53,606 bases of DNA from Symploca sp. SIO3C6. Lineage in GTDB: Bacteria; Cyanobacteriota; Cyanobacteriia; Cyanobacteriales; Coleofasciculaceae. The number at the start of each line of letters is the position of its first letter. Position 1 is the stretch's first letter. Where the stretch lies: the NCBI GenBank assembly GCA_010692425.1, contig JAAHHJ010000040.1:1-53606 (forward strand), read 5' to 3'. The notes under the pieces were generated by a model. It saw only the letters and a program-made list of their open reading frames with translations. It ran no database searches and was not told where the DNA came from. This document shows positions 34,573 through 41,767 of this stretch, piece by piece. The position numbers and the translations under genes are program-made.

Positions 34573-35363
34573 CTCTAAACGTAAGGACTGTAGAGGTCGG
34601 AGTCAGGGCGGGGTGAGAGCATCAAAGGGGAAAATCGGCATTCAGCAACACCTGCTATATACACCCACTACCAAAAATTGCTAGACTAAACACCATAAAC
34701 TGTCAGTCAGCACTGCTTTAAGTGCTGCTGCGAGTCTCAAGGTTGGTTCAACCTAGTGACCCCAACAACCATAACAGCCCAAGGAAAAGTGTCAAAGATT
34801 TACAGCTCACCACACTTTCACCTCTAACTCTCTGTGATGGTTGGACTCCGAACTCTTCGGAATAAATTATGGATTTTGAACTAGTAGTTTCGCTTGCGTT
34901 GTCAGCGCAGGCGAGCTCTTTTCTTTAATGCTGCCACCTCCTCAAGACTGAACGGATGCTCCTGAAGATAACACGCCATCCAGCGCAATCTCAAGGGGGC
35001 AAAATCGCCTATACACGGGATTCACAGGTAACTTATACGCCGGCTTCACAGGTAAAACTATACGCCGGCTTCACAGGTCAATCTTTAAAAACAATGCTGT
35101 GTCTAGCTTTTAAAATTGAAGCCTCAAAAACTATACGCCGGCTTCACAGGTAAAACTATACGCCGGCTTCACAGGTAAAACCGGGAGTCTATACGCCGGC
35201 TTCACAGGTAAAACTATACGCCGGCTTCACAGGTAAAACCCTCAAAATCATACGCCGGCTTCACAGGTGTTTGTTGAGATTTGTTACGTTTTGGGTCTAG
35301 GGAAAGGGTAAAAGGGAAATTATTCTAACCTTTCCTCCTTCCCTGTTAACCTCTAAACTTCAA
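34573..35363. other. Replication origin region between primase and Rep genes
   Basis: This 791-base intergenic region separates the divergent primase-like and Rep genes. It carries the iteron array in its right half (35012-35268), and the stretch after the iterons is purine-rich. An imperfect inverted repeat CGCTTGCG (34891-34898) / CGCAGGCG (34906-34913) followed by a T-rich run could be a terminator or protein site. No gene with a convincing start is present. Confidence 0.55.
35012..35268 (+). repeat. Iteron array (plasmid origin): 7 perfect and 1 degenerate 18-mers
   Basis: The 18-bp sequence TACGCCGGCTTCACAGGT occurs perfectly at 35036, 35061, 35134, 35159, 35192, 35217 and 35251. A copy with three mismatches lies at 35012. 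Spacing is 25 bp within pairs (35036/35061, 35134/35159, 35192/35217), 24 bp for the degenerate copy, and 33-34 bp or 73 bp between pairs. All copies point the same way, toward the Rep gene that starts 96 bases downstream. Direct iterons next to an initiator gene define iteron-controlled plasmid replication. Confidence 0.9.
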
Positions 35364-36464
35364 GTGGGTCATTGGATAAAAAAGGTGAGTAAAGAAGAAG
35401 CGGCTTTTCCTGTAGACGGACAACTGCTGATGGTGTTACCCAGAGCAGGAGCCTCAATCAGAAACCCTGACGTGCAACTGCCAATTCTGCGCACCGATGC
35501 CAATGGTTATTATTTGGAAATGCGAGTTGATGCGGACCCTGAAGAAGAGGGGGAAGTAGCAGTAACTCGTCGCGTCCTCCTGAATAATCTCTCTGAGTCG
35601 GAGTGGGCACAACTGAAGAAACAGTATGATAATTTAGATCTCAATGCCTGCACAGATCAAGGACTCAACAAAGCCTTAGAGAAAATTTCAGATCGCCGGA
35701 TTCAGCGCTTGTTCGTAGCCTTGCTGACCTTTTTAAATCCCAGACAAGTTGCCATTGTGCTGTTTTTGTACAAGGAAACTGCCTCTAGGGGCAACAGTCC
35801 TCTGGTTTCTTTTCGCTCCAATGACCTCCTCGAGAGCTTAGGTTATAAGCGCACTAAAGATGGCGGCTTTACTGCTAGAATGCGCTCTCAGCTTAACCAG
35901 GATTTGGTTGCCCTGCACAGAACCGAACTTGTGTTCGCCCAATCCCTAAACAAAGGTAAGCAGGTTGGCGCTAAAGTTACCATCAAAAGTATCCTCCGCA
36001 TCCGCGATTACGAAATTGATAATGTGCCCCGCAACTTTGACTTAGCCAAGGCAGCTGATTACACCTATGAATTGGCTGATGCTTACACGGTGGCGCTGGA
36101 ATTTTTTGACGGACCTTCTCGTACAGGAGATTACGTGCTGTTTCCTAACAGCATTGAGGCGCGTCAGAAGTCGGGGGGGAATGCAAAACATGACTACAAG
36201 ATGAAGCTGCTAGTGTATCTGGTCAGCCGTATGAAATGGGATAAGCTTTCAGATGGACAATATCTGCTGATTTCTAAACGGTATCTGCTCAAAAACCTCG
36301 ACTTACTGGGAAGTAACAACTCCCGAAACCATCAAATCCTTTGGCGGACGATTAAGCAGTTAATAGGAGAAGGCTACATTCTGAAGGCTCAAGAGTTACC
36401 AGGCAAGCGCAAAATGACCAAGATTCAGTTTCAAATTAATCCGGAAAAATTACGCTGTCGGTAA
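35364..36464 (+). CDS. Plasmid replication initiator (Rep)
   Basis: This 366-residue protein with a GTG start sits just downstream of the iterons. It has no membrane or enzyme motifs. The pattern is that of winged-helix Rep proteins: two helical DNA-binding regions at about 120-225 (NPRQVAIVLFLYKETASRG, RSQLNQDLVALHRTELV) and 265-360 (YKMKLLVYLVSRMKWDKL, RTIKQLIGEGYILKAQELPG), each ending in a wing-like basic segment. The location next to 18-bp direct repeats is the strongest evidence. Such proteins bind iterons to open the origin and often repress their own gene. Confidence 0.8.
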   Translation: MGHWIKKVSKEEAAFPVDGQLLMVLPRAGASIRNPDVQLPILRTDANGYYLEMRVDADPEEEGEVAVTRRVLLNNLSESEWAQLKKQYDNLDLNACTDQGLNKALEKISDRRIQRLFVALLTFLNPRQVAIVLFLYKETASRGNSPLVSFRSNDLLESLGYKRTKDGGFTARMRSQLNQDLVALHRTELVFAQSLNKGKQVGAKVTIKSILRIRDYEIDNVPRNFDLAKAADYTYELADAYTVALEFFDGPSRTGDYVLFPNSIEARQKSGGNAKHDYKMKLLVYLVSRMKWDKLSDGQYLLISKRYLLKNLDLLGSNNSRNHQILWRTIKQLIGEGYILKAQELPGKRKMTKIQFQINPEKLRCR

Positions 36465-36498
36465 ACTTTAATAACATTTAACTTAATGTCGCAAACCG

Positions 36499-37155
36499 AT
36501 GACAACTCTTAATGCCAAGAATCTAACCCTAGATGAAGTCCATCGTCTTTTTAACTTTCAAAAACAAGATAATAACTCCTTGGCATCTTTATTATCCCTA
36601 GAACCAATAACAGAGTTGGAACAGCAAGAACTTGCGCAAACTCGTCAGGAATTTGATAATCACCTGACGTCAACTGCTGCTTCAGAAGGACAGGTTAAAT
36701 TAGTGGCGATTAGTCCCCTACTGCGATTAGCTGGTTTCTATCGCTATCCTCTCCAGGTTATTGTTGAAGAAGGAATTGCCCGCATCAACATCACTGATGA
36801 AGGCACTATCGTGACTGGGAGGCTGGATATTTTAGCCATTCATAAAGCTCGACAGGTAAGGGATAATGTTCCTTTTTGGGTCTTAGTTATTGAATCTAAA
36901 AATAGTTCAGTTTCCCCCTCAATCGGCTTGCCTCAGTTACTATCTTATGCTTATAAAAGCTTGGAATATCAAGAATCAGTCTGGGGATTGGCAACCAACG
37001 GAGAGCTTTATCGCTTTGTCTATATTCAAGCTGGTAATCCCCCTACCTATCAGTTGATGCCTTTTTTGGGCTTGACAGATTCTGAATCCTCAATTGATTT
37101 GCTACAGGTTCTCAAGGCCATCTGCAAGCTACAGCAGAACTCCGACGAAGTTTAG
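36499..37155 (+). CDS. PD-(D/E)xK nuclease-like protein (HsdR N-terminal type)
   Basis: This 218-residue protein resembles the N-terminal nuclease domain of type I restriction subunits (HSDR_N) as found in stand-alone cyanobacterial proteins. The catalytic signature is Asp110 in 'TGRLDILAIHK', then Glu132-Ser-Lys134 in 'FWVLVIESKNSS', then Gln146 in 'IGLPQLLSYAYKSL'. The end (WGLATNGELYRFVYI) is a typical conserved strand of the fold. There is no helicase or specificity subunit nearby, so a full restriction system is not present. It follows the Rep gene by 34 bases and may be co-transcribed. Confidence 0.65.
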   Translation: MTTLNAKNLTLDEVHRLFNFQKQDNNSLASLLSLEPITELEQQELAQTRQEFDNHLTSTAASEGQVKLVAISPLLRLAGFYRYPLQVIVEEGIARINITDEGTIVTGRLDILAIHKARQVRDNVPFWVLVIESKNSSVSPSIGLPQLLSYAYKSLEYQESVWGLATNGELYRFVYIQAGNPPTYQLMPFLGLTDSESSIDLLQVLKAICKLQQNSDEV

Positions 37156-37545
37156 TTAGTAGAGGCAGGGGGGAAGGGAGCTTCTGTGCAAGGGAGAAAC
37201 CCCATAATTTAACAAGAAGGTAGAAGTAGAAGTAGAAATAGAAGGGCTCCAGGGCAGAAGGAATCTGCCGAAAGTACTTCTGGTTGTTTGCGGAGTATGC
37301 GCGGAGCGTGTAGGGAGCAAGGGTTGAAGGGGAGACAAGAAGCCAACTCAAACCCAACACATTGCATACTTCTAACTTCTAAGTAGGGAACACCGAAAGA
37401 ATCTACTTACATCCTTGTTACATCCTTGGTGATGAAATTTTTTCATCAGGACTGCCTCCTGCCCTCTGCCTTTTTCACAAGCGTCGAACCTTCTTAATGA
37501 TAGAATGCGCTTGCGATAAGTTTTATTTCCGCAAGCGAAGATTCC
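37156..37545. other. Gap before the tyrosine recombinase gene
   Basis: This 390-base stretch contains a G-rich tract (about 37165-37200), a short triplet-like repeat (gaagtagaagtagaaatag, about 37221-37245) and a C-rich part near 37450. No gene with a credible start is visible. The last 40 bases hold an inverted repeat described separately. Confidence 0.45.
37508..37537. promoter_or_regulatory. Inverted repeat just upstream of the recombinase gene
   Basis: CGCTTGCG at 37508-37515 and CGCAAGCG at 37530-37537 are perfect 8-bp inverted arms around a 14-base A+T-rich centre (ATAAGTTTTATTTC) in which ATAA and TTAT are also complementary. This lies 8 bases before the start codon of the tyrosine recombinase. 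It could be a recombination core site (two arms around a spacer) or an operator for the gene. Confidence 0.4.
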
Positions 37546-38505
37546 ATGAGCAACCTGATAGAAACCTCCCCCTCAAACCCCTTAGCTGCCATCGCCAATC
37601 GGGACTTACTGGCGCAGTTGCTCTCAGATAAGCGTTCGCCCCACACCCGCCACGCCTATGCTAAGGATTTAAAGGATTTCTTTGGGACTATTGCTAACTC
37701 GGAACCGACTCCGGAGATGGTGACTTATTTCCTGCAATTGGAGCTCCCTGATGCAGTGACGCTGGTGTTGCGCTACAAAGCGATATTAATGGAGCGGGGG
37801 TTGAAGGAGGCGACGATTAACCGCCGCCTGAGTGCGATTAAATCGTTGGTGAAGTTGGCTAGGAATGCTGGCAAGTGCAACTACACCCTTGAAGAGGTTA
37901 AAGGGGAGAAGGTGCAGGTTTATCGGGATACGGCAGGCATTAGTCGGGAGTTGTATCGTAAGGTGCTAGCAATGCCTGAAAGGAGTGAGTTTAAGGGGAA
38001 GCGGGACTATGCTCTGCTGCGTTTGCTCTGGGATAATGCCCTGCGCCGGGGGGAAGTTGCTAAGGCGAATATTGGCGATTTTGATGCTGAGGCTAAGACG
38101 CTCAAAATTAGGGGGAAAGGAAGGGGAACGGCGTTTGAGGTGATTGATTTATCGCTGACGACGACAGAAGCGATTCGGGATTGGCTCTTAGCGCGGCGGG
38201 AGTTAAATCAATCGGCACCGCTGTTTATCTCTGTTGACCCGGTGAAAAAGGGTCATCGGATTACGGGGGCGGGAATTTATTGGATTGTACAGCAATACTG
38301 CAGGGCGGCAGGAGTTAGTAAGCAGATGTCTCCTCACCGCATTCGCCACAGCAGTATCACGGCGGCATTGGATGCTACCAATGGCAATGTGCGCAAGGTG
38401 CAAAAATTGTCTCGCCACGCTCAGATTGATACGCTGATGGTGTATGACGATAATCGCTCTAAGGACCAATTGGAGATTTCGACTCTGCTGGCGGATATGG
38501 TTTAG
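37546..38505 (+). CDS. Tyrosine recombinase (XerC/D-like integrase)
   Basis: This 319-residue enzyme cuts and rejoins DNA through a tyrosine. Residues 20-110 are the SAM-like core-binding domain (SPHTRHAYAKDLKDFF). The catalytic set is complete: Arg167 in 'DNALRRGEV', Lys191 in 'IRGKGRG', His264 and Arg267 in 'SPHRIRHSS', His291 in 'LSRHAQ' and Tyr300 in 'MVYDDN'. On plasmids such enzymes commonly resolve multimers. The inverted repeat directly upstream is a candidate site. No attachment-site duplication was seen, so the call is Xer-like resolvase rather than phage integrase. Confidence 0.9.
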   Translation: MSNLIETSPSNPLAAIANRDLLAQLLSDKRSPHTRHAYAKDLKDFFGTIANSEPTPEMVTYFLQLELPDAVTLVLRYKAILMERGLKEATINRRLSAIKSLVKLARNAGKCNYTLEEVKGEKVQVYRDTAGISRELYRKVLAMPERSEFKGKRDYALLRLLWDNALRRGEVAKANIGDFDAEAKTLKIRGKGRGTAFEVIDLSLTTTEAIRDWLLARRELNQSAPLFISVDPVKKGHRITGAGIYWIVQQYCRAAGVSKQMSPHRIRHSSITAALDATNGNVRKVQKLSRHAQIDTLMVYDDNRSKDQLEISTLLADMV

Positions 38506-38529
38506 GTTGGGTGCGGCGGGGATTAGCTC

Positions 38530-38781
38530 TTAACAGCTTTTCCGCAGAATTAAATCATACAGAGTGCCATACCAGGATATTAACTGTGATACTTCAGTTC
38601 CTCGTGCAGTCTTGAAATAAACACTGAAAACTTGTTTCTTTGCCTCTCCCAATGGTGGAAATGTATATAATCCGTGTTTGGTAGGCTTAACTTGGTTTCC
38701 ATAAACATCTATACCTCTAAACCACAAATATTTTTCTAGACTTATAAAATCAATTCTTGCCTCTTTCTTAATTTTTTTTTT
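38530..38781 (-). other. Frame-shifted continuation of the EAD membrane protein after an A10 run
   Basis: Past the A10 run, the alternative frame reads IKKEARIDFISLEKYLWFRG and continues to LYDLILRKSC with a stop at 38530, about 80 residues in all. It has normal protein composition (LYTFPPLGEAKKQ, QLISWYGTLYDL) and no start codon with a ribosome site of its own; the only start is a TTG at 38727. The upstream and downstream parts together would make a protein of about 318 residues. Explanations are polymerase slippage on the A-run, a real frameshift mutation, or a sequencing error. Confidence 0.6.
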
Positions 38782-39485
38782 GCGAGTTTATAGGCATTAG
38801 AGTCCATCTGTATACCTATTTTTAGAATTAAATTGACTGTATGACCAGCAGGAATTGTTATTGGAAAACTAGCAGAAACTAATTGGTCTTCTTTAGGAAA
38901 GAATAAACCCTGATTCATCCCTGAATAGTACGCAGCTGGAAATTCCTTGCCCACTTGGAGCAAGTCATAGTTAATTACTGAGATATCTTTAACGTCATTA
39001 TTAGATATAAAAATTTCCCAATATACAGAAATTAAATCCCCAAAACTTATGCTAACTGGTAAATTCTTGAGAGACTGACGTACACAAGTGACAGCCAATT
39101 GATCCTCACTCTTTTGTCCCAACCAAGTCTCCAGTATCCAGTCTTTGAATCCACTACCTATCCCCAAAGTAGCAACTCCCACTAGTACTGCTACAGTGGA
39201 ACCAAAAGCAAGGAAACTTCGACGCTGCAAGGACGACTGTTGAATTTCCGGAACAAGAGATTTAACAATTTCTCGAATTGCTTCTGCGTCAGCTCCTTGA
39301 TAAATGCGATCGCCAATCTGAATGTCTCCTTGCGCGTCAACAATATTGGCGATGTTCTTGCCCAACTGCACATTTTGACCGTTTCCTGCACGGAGGAACT
39401 GCCGCAGGGTTTGCCTATCGCCTTCGGTTTGCTCTCCGTTAGCGATGCTCTCAAGAATATCACCTAGAGGATCACGGGCAGCCAT
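38742..39485 (-). CDS. EAD-bearing membrane protein, N-terminal part
   Basis: This 247-residue frame begins with the short effector-associated domain shared by several genes of this island (about 5-75: LGDILESIANGEQTEGDRQT, LGKNIANIVDAQGDIQIGDR). One membrane helix follows at about 93-112 (FLAFGSTVAVLVGVATLGIG), then a beta-rich domain ending 'GIQMDSNAYKLAKKK'. The frame runs into a stop soon after a run of ten A bases (T at 38772-38781 on the plus strand). With one extra A, or a shift there, it continues for about 80 more residues. As an EAD partner it is a candidate membrane-acting effector. Confidence 0.7.
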   Translation of the reverse strand: MAARDPLGDILESIANGEQTEGDRQTLRQFLRAGNGQNVQLGKNIANIVDAQGDIQIGDRIYQGADAEAIREIVKSLVPEIQQSSLQRRSFLAFGSTVAVLVGVATLGIGSGFKDWILETWLGQKSEDQLAVTCVRQSLKNLPVSISFGDLISVYWEIFISNNDVKDISVINYDLLQVGKEFPAAYYSGMNQGLFFPKEDQLVSASFPITIPAGHTVNLILKIGIQMDSNAYKLAKKKLRKRQELIL

Positions 39486-39548
39486 ACTTTGCGCTTATGC
39501 CATGTCTGATCCACTATAGCCAATCGTAATTTGTCTATGTTAGAACTC

Positions 39549-39761
39549 ATGGCAGGTTGAGTAGCAGGCTCGGACAGATTTCCTGGCTCTGCACAGATTC
39601 AACTAGGTTTAGGGAAAATCCCTATCGATGAATTTTATAGTCCAAACTGGGAGGGCAAGGTGCCGAACGATAAACCATTGACTTCATTAGGAGGCTTAGC
39701 AGATGGTTCATCCCTTGAGTACAACTACTTAGTTTTCCGTGTCAGTCGCTACAGGGAGTAG
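39549..39761 (+). pseudogene. Possible gene fragment upstream of the caspase-like gene
   Basis: A frame beginning ATG GCA GGT has a TGA at codon 4, then stays open for about 66 codons. It reads PGSAQIQLGLGKIPIDEFYS and NWEGKVPNDKPLTSLGGLAD before a TAG at 39759. The composition looks like real protein rather than noise, but I do not recognise the family. It lies in the 317-base gap between the divergent EAD membrane gene and the caspase-like gene. A degraded gene or the remains of an inserted module are both possible. Confidence 0.3.
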
Positions 39762-39811
39762 GGGATAAGCTGGTGACACTGACAAGGTATTGAATAGAGG
39801 ATTTGATTGAG

Positions 39812-40795
39812 ATGACTGGACTATTTAATAAAGGCTATGCGTTGCTTATTGGTGTTGGGGAGTCTGCCTATAAGCCACTGTCTTTGCCTGTAACGGTTAA
39901 AGACACCCAAGCCATTTATGCAGCGCTAATTGACCCTGATTTATGCGCTTATCCTGATAATAAGGAGCATATCCGGGTACTGAACGATGGGGAGGCTACT
40001 CGTAGCGCGATTCTGGATGGGCTGAAGTGGCTCAAAGAGAAGGCAGAAGAGGATCGAGAGGCGACTGTGCTGGTTTACTATTCAGGTCATGGCTGGGTAG
40101 ATAAAACTGACAATCGCTATTATTTGCTACAGCATGATGTGAAACCCTCCAAGCTAGCTTCGTCTGCGTTATCGGCTGAAACATTCACCGATGCCTTACG
40201 CAAAATTCAGGCTGAGCGCCTGCTAGTTGTAATTGATAGCTGTCATGCGGCAGGCATGGCAAGTTCTAAGAATGCACAGGAAATTGCTCAAGCGGATGCG
40301 GAACTTTTGGAAGAATTTGAGGATTTTGAGCGGAATTCTCCATCTAAGGGAGTGATTGATGCCATCAAACAGGGCAAAGGTAGGGTTGTTTTTACTTCCT
40401 CTGAAGGTGAACAGAAGTCTTGGGTAAAAGATAAATCATCTAGTATTTACACTTATTACTTTTTAGAAGCGTTACAAGGTGCTGCTAACCAACCAGGTGA
40501 TACGGAAGTGAAAGTATCTAACTTGATGAATCATCTTAGCAAAGCGGTGCCTGAAAGTGCGCGTAAGTTGCATGGGGCAGAGCAAACGCCTCACTTCGAC
40601 ATGGATGCAGGCGACTTTATTATTGCCAAGCTTCGCGGGGGTAAGGGGTTGCCTGATAAAGGATGGGAAGAGGTTAAGCCTGAAGCAACACAAAAAATTC
40701 ACAAAATCGCGCAGGTTATCAACCAGCATGGGAAATTCATTACTAACATCAATGAGGCTCACGGAATTCATATTGGGGATGTTATTCAAAAATGA
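39812..40795 (+). CDS. Caspase-like (peptidase C14) protein with C-terminal EAD-like motif
   Basis: This 327-residue protease starts at the ATG at 39812; the upstream TTG is too close to the AGAGGA ribosome site. The caspase dyad is His93 in 'VLVYYSGHGWVD' and Cys144 in 'LLVVIDSCHAAGMA'. The N-terminal 'YALLIGVGESAYKPLSLPV' is the usual first strand. The C-terminus (about 295-325) has 'HGKFITNINEAHGIHIGDVI', closely related to the second half of the effector-associated domain in the neighbouring NACHT proteins. This suggests recruitment by those NTPases and proteolytic killing or signalling when activated, which is inference. Confidence 0.85.
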   Translation: MTGLFNKGYALLIGVGESAYKPLSLPVTVKDTQAIYAALIDPDLCAYPDNKEHIRVLNDGEATRSAILDGLKWLKEKAEEDREATVLVYYSGHGWVDKTDNRYYLLQHDVKPSKLASSALSAETFTDALRKIQAERLLVVIDSCHAAGMASSKNAQEIAQADAELLEEFEDFERNSPSKGVIDAIKQGKGRVVFTSSEGEQKSWVKDKSSSIYTYYFLEALQGAANQPGDTEVKVSNLMNHLSKAVPESARKLHGAEQTPHFDMDAGDFIIAKLRGGKGLPDKGWEEVKPEATQKIHKIAQVINQHGKFITNINEAHGIHIGDVIQK

Positions 40796-40846
40796 TAGTT
40801 AGAATGTCTAGTTGAAAAAACTAATCTATACTCACAAATTTATTCA

Positions 40847-40912
40847 ATGATTACTCCAGAGCAAGTAAAAGCTATTCTTGGTCGAATTGATGAAGGTAAA
40901 GAAAGCCAATAA
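40847..40912 (+). pseudogene. Truncated N-terminus of an EAD gene
   Basis: A 21-codon frame, MITPEQVKAILGRIDEGKES followed by Gln and TAA, matches the first helix of the effector-associated domain in the neighbouring genes (compare MTTPDQLAAIFERIAEGKHT at 41768). The second half of the domain is absent. It is most likely the remnant of another EAD gene lost by recombination between paralogues. Confidence 0.5.
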
Positions 40913-40919
40913 GTCTACT

Positions 40920-41054
40920 ATGACAACACTTATCTGTCAGACTGTCCAACCTTCATTAAGACCACATAATCTTTATGTTATGGGTCGAAAATGGGATCAT
41001 AATCGTGTCTTGACTTGTCCACTTGGATCAGAACAAGTTAGTGCAATTCCCTGA
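40920..41054 (+). CDS. Short uncharacterised frame (44 aa)
   Basis: A short open frame starts at the ATG at 40920, just after the EAD fragment: MTTLICQTVQPSLRPHNLYV and so on to a TGA at 41052. There is no recognisable domain and no clear ribosome site, so it may be non-coding. It is listed because it fills the gap between the fragment and the next EAD gene. Confidence 0.15.
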   Translation: MTTLICQTVQPSLRPHNLYVMGRKWDHNRVLTCPLGSEQVSAIP

Positions 41055-41087
41055 ATTATTAACCGCTAATAAAATATTTTAAAAACC

Positions 41088-41747
41088 ATGACAGTTAACG
41101 ATGCAAATGATATTATAGAGCGAATTGAATCAGGAGACTGGAATAATTATGATATAGAATCTTTGCGTCAATTGCTCCAGAACAATGATTGCGAAACCCT
41201 ACAACAACTTAGTAAATATAGCGTTGTCATCAGTGAGGGGAAGGACATTCATATTGGCGATCGCAACTACTACTCCTGGAATGATGAAGCCCTCAGTGCC
41301 TTAGTTCGCATGATTCAGTTTGGCGATGTTGATGAAGCTAATTTATTAGTCACTAAGCTTAACAATGCCAGACTTCAAGGAGAAGAAGGCGATCGCAAAA
41401 CTGGTAGCTTTTATAGCTATAACATTTGGTTAGAGGACGTATTTCTGGAAAATTTACACGAGTTCACTGAAAACAATCGCCATATCCAACAATACATCAT
41501 CAAAGGACAATGGGACTCAAGAGTTTACAAAGAAATTAATGCGTTCGGTGTACGGGTTGATCGCCCCTGGGGAAGAAACAAAAAACCTCATGGACACTTC
41601 ACAGTTGAAGTTGAAATGTTAAATGGACGAGTTCCCCAAATTAAAGCTTATGCAGCTCGATATGATGATAGTGCAAATAACTATGCAGCAGGCAAAACTG
41701 AACAATTAATTTCCTCGAAAATAAGTGAGGCTTTGCGAATTTTCTAA
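41088..41747 (+). CDS. EAD protein with an unknown C-terminal effector-like domain
   Basis: In this 219-residue protein, residues 1-75 are the effector-associated domain of this island (NDANDIIERIESGDWNNYDI, then SKYSVVISEGKDIHIGDRNY). A short linker follows. Residues 105-219 form a compact domain with 'FYSYNIWLEDVFLENLHEF' and 'WGRNKKPHGHFTVEVEMLNG' that I do not recognise. No membrane helix is present. By analogy with other EAD proteins, the C-terminal part would be an effector or adaptor called by the NACHT protein downstream, which starts 21 bases later. Confidence 0.65.
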   Translation: MTVNDANDIIERIESGDWNNYDIESLRQLLQNNDCETLQQLSKYSVVISEGKDIHIGDRNYYSWNDEALSALVRMIQFGDVDEANLLVTKLNNARLQGEEGDRKTGSFYSYNIWLEDVFLENLHEFTENNRHIQQYIIKGQWDSRVYKEINAFGVRVDRPWGRNKKPHGHFTVEVEMLNGRVPQIKAYAARYDDSANNYAAGKTEQLISSKISEALRIF

Positions 41748-41767
41748 TTGTTAGATTTAAGTAGGGT

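Noticed and set aside
35012-35268. CRISPR-like array of 18-bp direct repeats
   Set aside because: Repeats are short, gaps between them are 6-8, 15-16 or 55 bases, several gaps share the same 'aaaacta' sequence, and a Rep gene follows directly. This is an iteron origin.
36499-37155. Type I restriction-modification locus
   Set aside because: Only the HsdR-N-like nuclease fold is present; no helicase motor, methyltransferase or specificity subunit is nearby.
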